Shown here one piece after another: positions 61,329-64,000 of a stretch of DNA of 64,000 nt; positions within the stretch are counted from its first letter, which is position 1; every line of letters begins with the position of its first letter. The translations under genes and the position numbers were made by a program. Source of the DNA: Galaxea fascicularis (Eukaryota; Cnidaria; Anthozoa; Scleractinia; Euphylliidae); NCBI GenBank assembly GCA_948470475.1, contig OX419347.1, positions 15,123,675 through 15,187,674 on the forward strand. The letters run 5' to 3'. The notes below the pieces were generated by a model. That model was not told the origin of the DNA and ran no database searches. It saw only the letters and a list, made by a program, of their open reading frames with translations.

Positions 61329-63649
61329 TTGAAGAAAAGTTTCGTCCTAAACAAACTTTTCTTCAAAAATCCCTTGTCAAACGAAATACGTTTTGTTCTG
61401 AGGTACATTTCGGCACTGAGCCTTGACTTCGAAAAGTTAAGCTCTATAATGTTAGTGGTCACGTAATTATTTTTCTGGAGTTTCACTTAATAATTCTACT
61501 TTCATAGCAAAATATTGCAATAGAAAAATCATATTTAGTTGCGAGGATTTTAATGTTAAAACATACGCTGAGCTCAGGGTGAAATACTGAATTTCATGAT
61601 TCGTTGAAGTGAGTGACACTTCGCCTACAACATTCCAAACTGAATCTTACATTTTATTTCTTCATATACAAACCCTCCGACAATTATTTTAATGATTGTC
61701 AGTCGCTGAAAGACTTTCTTTAATGTAGACGGAATCTGTGGCTTTTCTTGGGCACTTTATTTTTGTGTAAGAAACATATTGTTCGAACCGCGTCGTAATT
61801 TAAGAAATTAATCCGTAAACAACTTTTCATTGAAAATTAAACATTAAACATTTAAACTTCACGTGAATGAACTAGGATGATCTTCATTTTAGAGGAATTG
61901 TTGTCTTTTAAAAATGTTTACATTCCTCCTACCACCACTCAAATTATTTGTTAATTATTCAGAAAGACCCCCGGCTCAGTGACAATATTTTTTCCTTAAA
62001 AACAGCATGGGTTAAGAGTGTACCTCTCATTAGTTTTCTACCCCTTGGCACGTATCCTCAAATACTTCCAGTATAAATAATTTGAAATGCAACCATTACA
62101 ACATGCACACTTTCGTTCCGAAATGGTTCTAGCTTTTATTTTCAGCAGTGACGTATCCATAAAACTAACCGTAATTTCTGTCGAGAAATGTAAGATTGAA
62201 GTTGCAACGTCGTAACGAAATTCGTGCTACGCTCGAGTTCCAACTCCATTTCTTGCAGTACAATCTTTCCAGTTGTTTGTACGTTTATCAGGTTTATCTG
62301 CTACGATAATATTTCTGTCAGTTCTTCTGTTGAATACAATCTGCAAAACATATGCCGTGATAAGAAGTTTTTTGCGCCTCGACCGATTGCGTATTACTCA
62401 AAACTTTAGTGTAAAAAGAATTAACCCGTAGACTGCAAGAACAAAAGTACGTTAGAACACCTTGCACGTTACATCATAAACAGAGAGTTGATTGTGAAGT
62501 GACCACAATTTTAACGATAATGATAAAAACGTATGCTTTGTCTTTTAAATCACAAGTGACAGTTAAGTGTGGCCTAAGTTTGGTCAGCTTTCACGTTGTG
62601 GCAAGTGGATAAATATTTTATGAATTCATTTCTTAAACGCTGTTGACATATTGAAGTCCACGTAGATCTGAGGTTAAAATGGTAAAGAAACTTTGTCCGA
62701 TCCCTGCTGTCATGGCCGATGTCATAAGTACCTGTAAATCCCCAGTGGAGAGAGAGAAGGAAGCCCATCAAGTGGCTGGCCGGGGTCGAGGGCAAATAAG
62801 TATGGTCCGAACTTATTTATTATTTATTTAATATTGTTACTAACCACCGGCAGATGGATGCAATACTTTGATCAGCACATGAAATAGTACGTGCCGATTT
62901 ATGTTGTTTATTGTAACGTAATTGAAAAAGAAAGATAAGAGCGGCTGAACCTTAAAAGAGAGCAGTTGGGCATAAGAAATAAAGTCACTCTCTCTTCCTA
63001 GAAAGAGGAGGCTATTAGAGTTGAAGAGGGCGTAAAAGGGAAGGTTTTATAGGGGTACGTGAGGTCATACTGTGGCTTTCCAGAAGGGATAACACTAAAA
63101 AATACACATTAAGTCTCCAATTTTATCTTTTCCAGTTTGCTTTTCGTACTTTTATTTTACATTAATTAACTCTGTCGATCCCAAAACAACATAAAAGATC
63201 ACTTGTCGATGTGGAAACAAGTCTAATCTACGCCCTAGAAGAAAAGTGTTGGTCTCTTTGACAGAGTGATGTGGCCTATAAAACACACGCCTACTGTTCA
63301 CAAACACTCAAAGATGAAGCGCGAAGTCTGAACATCAAATAATATCCACTTTATACCATGGTATGTATACACAGGGGGGTTCTAAATCCCTGGGGGTGTT
63401 TATAAATGCTGGTGGACATTCATTCTCTGCTCAGTCTCTGATCAGCGCCAGGGAGCAATGTGGAACGACCCACCCTCCCGCCCTTCTTTGCTAAAAATTC
63501 GTGTTGAGCGGTTATACGTTCCAGCTGCCTGAAATGAGCGCTCGATCAATTTTCCAATACCTAAATCAGTAACAATGTGCGTGAGTGGTGAGTGTTCGGA
63601 AATAGAATACTATGATTGCATAGGCAAACCATCATATGTAACTTCAACA

Positions 63650-63790
63650 TGCGGCGGATCCAGGTTTTTACAAAATTGGGTTCGATGAAAGGTACCGCCG
63701 AAATCAATGCTCCTGTCGGGGGTCCGGGGGCATCCTACCACAGAAAAGAGTAGAATTTGGAGTCCTCGGAAACGCAATTTTTCAGCGTGT
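63650..63790. repeat. Dispersed repeat, GGGGGCAT family (second copy)
   Basis: Contains GGGGGTCCGGGGGCATCCT and GGAAACGCAATTTTTCAGC, the same order as in 48480-48620. Confidence 0.4.
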
Positions 63791-64000
63791 TTTATTCCTC
63801 ATTTTTTAAAGTTTAAATGCCATTATTTTTCCATTAAAAAATAGCAAAGCTGCGCCAAAAAGATAAAAAGTCAGGTACTTCGGATAAAATTTTCATTTAT
63901 AAAACTTTGATGAAAGTATACTACCGTTAAGCGTTTTTACGCGATGCTTTGCAGAAACAGGAGAAAATAAACAAAAGAACCACATTCGCAGCGAACCAAA

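Larger units (their letters stand above)
57864..64000. other. Gene-poor right end
   Basis: No exon with convincing coding pattern was found on either strand besides the doubtful pair at 59518-59996. There is one hairpin (61269) and one dispersed repeat (63650-63790). The early part is presumably 3'UTR of the PAQR gene; no clear AATAAA was picked out. Confidence 0.5.

Overview
The window looks like nuclear DNA of an anthozoan cnidarian, most likely a stony coral. It is AT-rich with small exons, GT-AG introns and many short inverted-repeat transposons. Its genes are typical of corals: TPR-CHAT proteins, Wnts, C-type lectins, a lectin-like repeat gene and an adiponectin-type receptor. There are no operons, rRNA genes or CRISPR arrays, and I found no tRNA. 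The species call is an inference from content; no search was run.

Layout. (1) 1-10540: two head-to-tail TPR-CHAT genes on the minus strand, from a tandem duplication; the first copy runs off the left edge. Both have a 5'UTR intron with its acceptor 19 nt before the ATG, and a conserved upstream block with a perfect CArg box. (2) 11217-15569, plus strand: a lectin-like cysteine repeat gene, 5' incomplete, with six or seven phase-compatible exons. (3) 15950-28555: two tandem minus-strand Wnt genes. I assembled each from five exons, and both stay in frame from signal peptide to stop (353 and 354 aa). Both lack the serine that is normally acylated and share an invariant 19-nt microexon. (4) 29020-46200: two tandem minus-strand genes, each 450 aa when all seven coding exons are joined. 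The order is signal peptide, PAN/apple-like domain, first half of a C-type lectin domain (CTLD), LamG domain, second half of the CTLD. The LamG part is three exons flanked by phase-1 introns, so skipping it would restore an uninterrupted CTLD. (5) 46200-52100: gene-poor, with MITE-like repeats, a Penelope-like tail and one possible broken coding stretch. (6) 52131-57863, plus strand: a complete four-exon adiponectin/PAQR receptor of 358 aa, with a broken DIRS-like gag ORF antisense in its last intron. (7) 57864-64000: essentially empty.

The main pattern is three neighbouring, independent tandem gene duplications, each now carrying copy-specific transposon insertions. Where one copy lacks an insertion it gives an empty-site control. 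The genes do not form one pathway: CHAT proteases, lectins and the PAN/CTLD/LamG proteins fit recognition and innate immunity, while the Wnts and the PAQR receptor fit signalling. The most unusual items are the acyl-serine-less Wnt pair and the LamG cassette nested inside a CTLD. All splice sites were read by eye; the support is reading-frame closure, phase agreement and conservation between paired copies.
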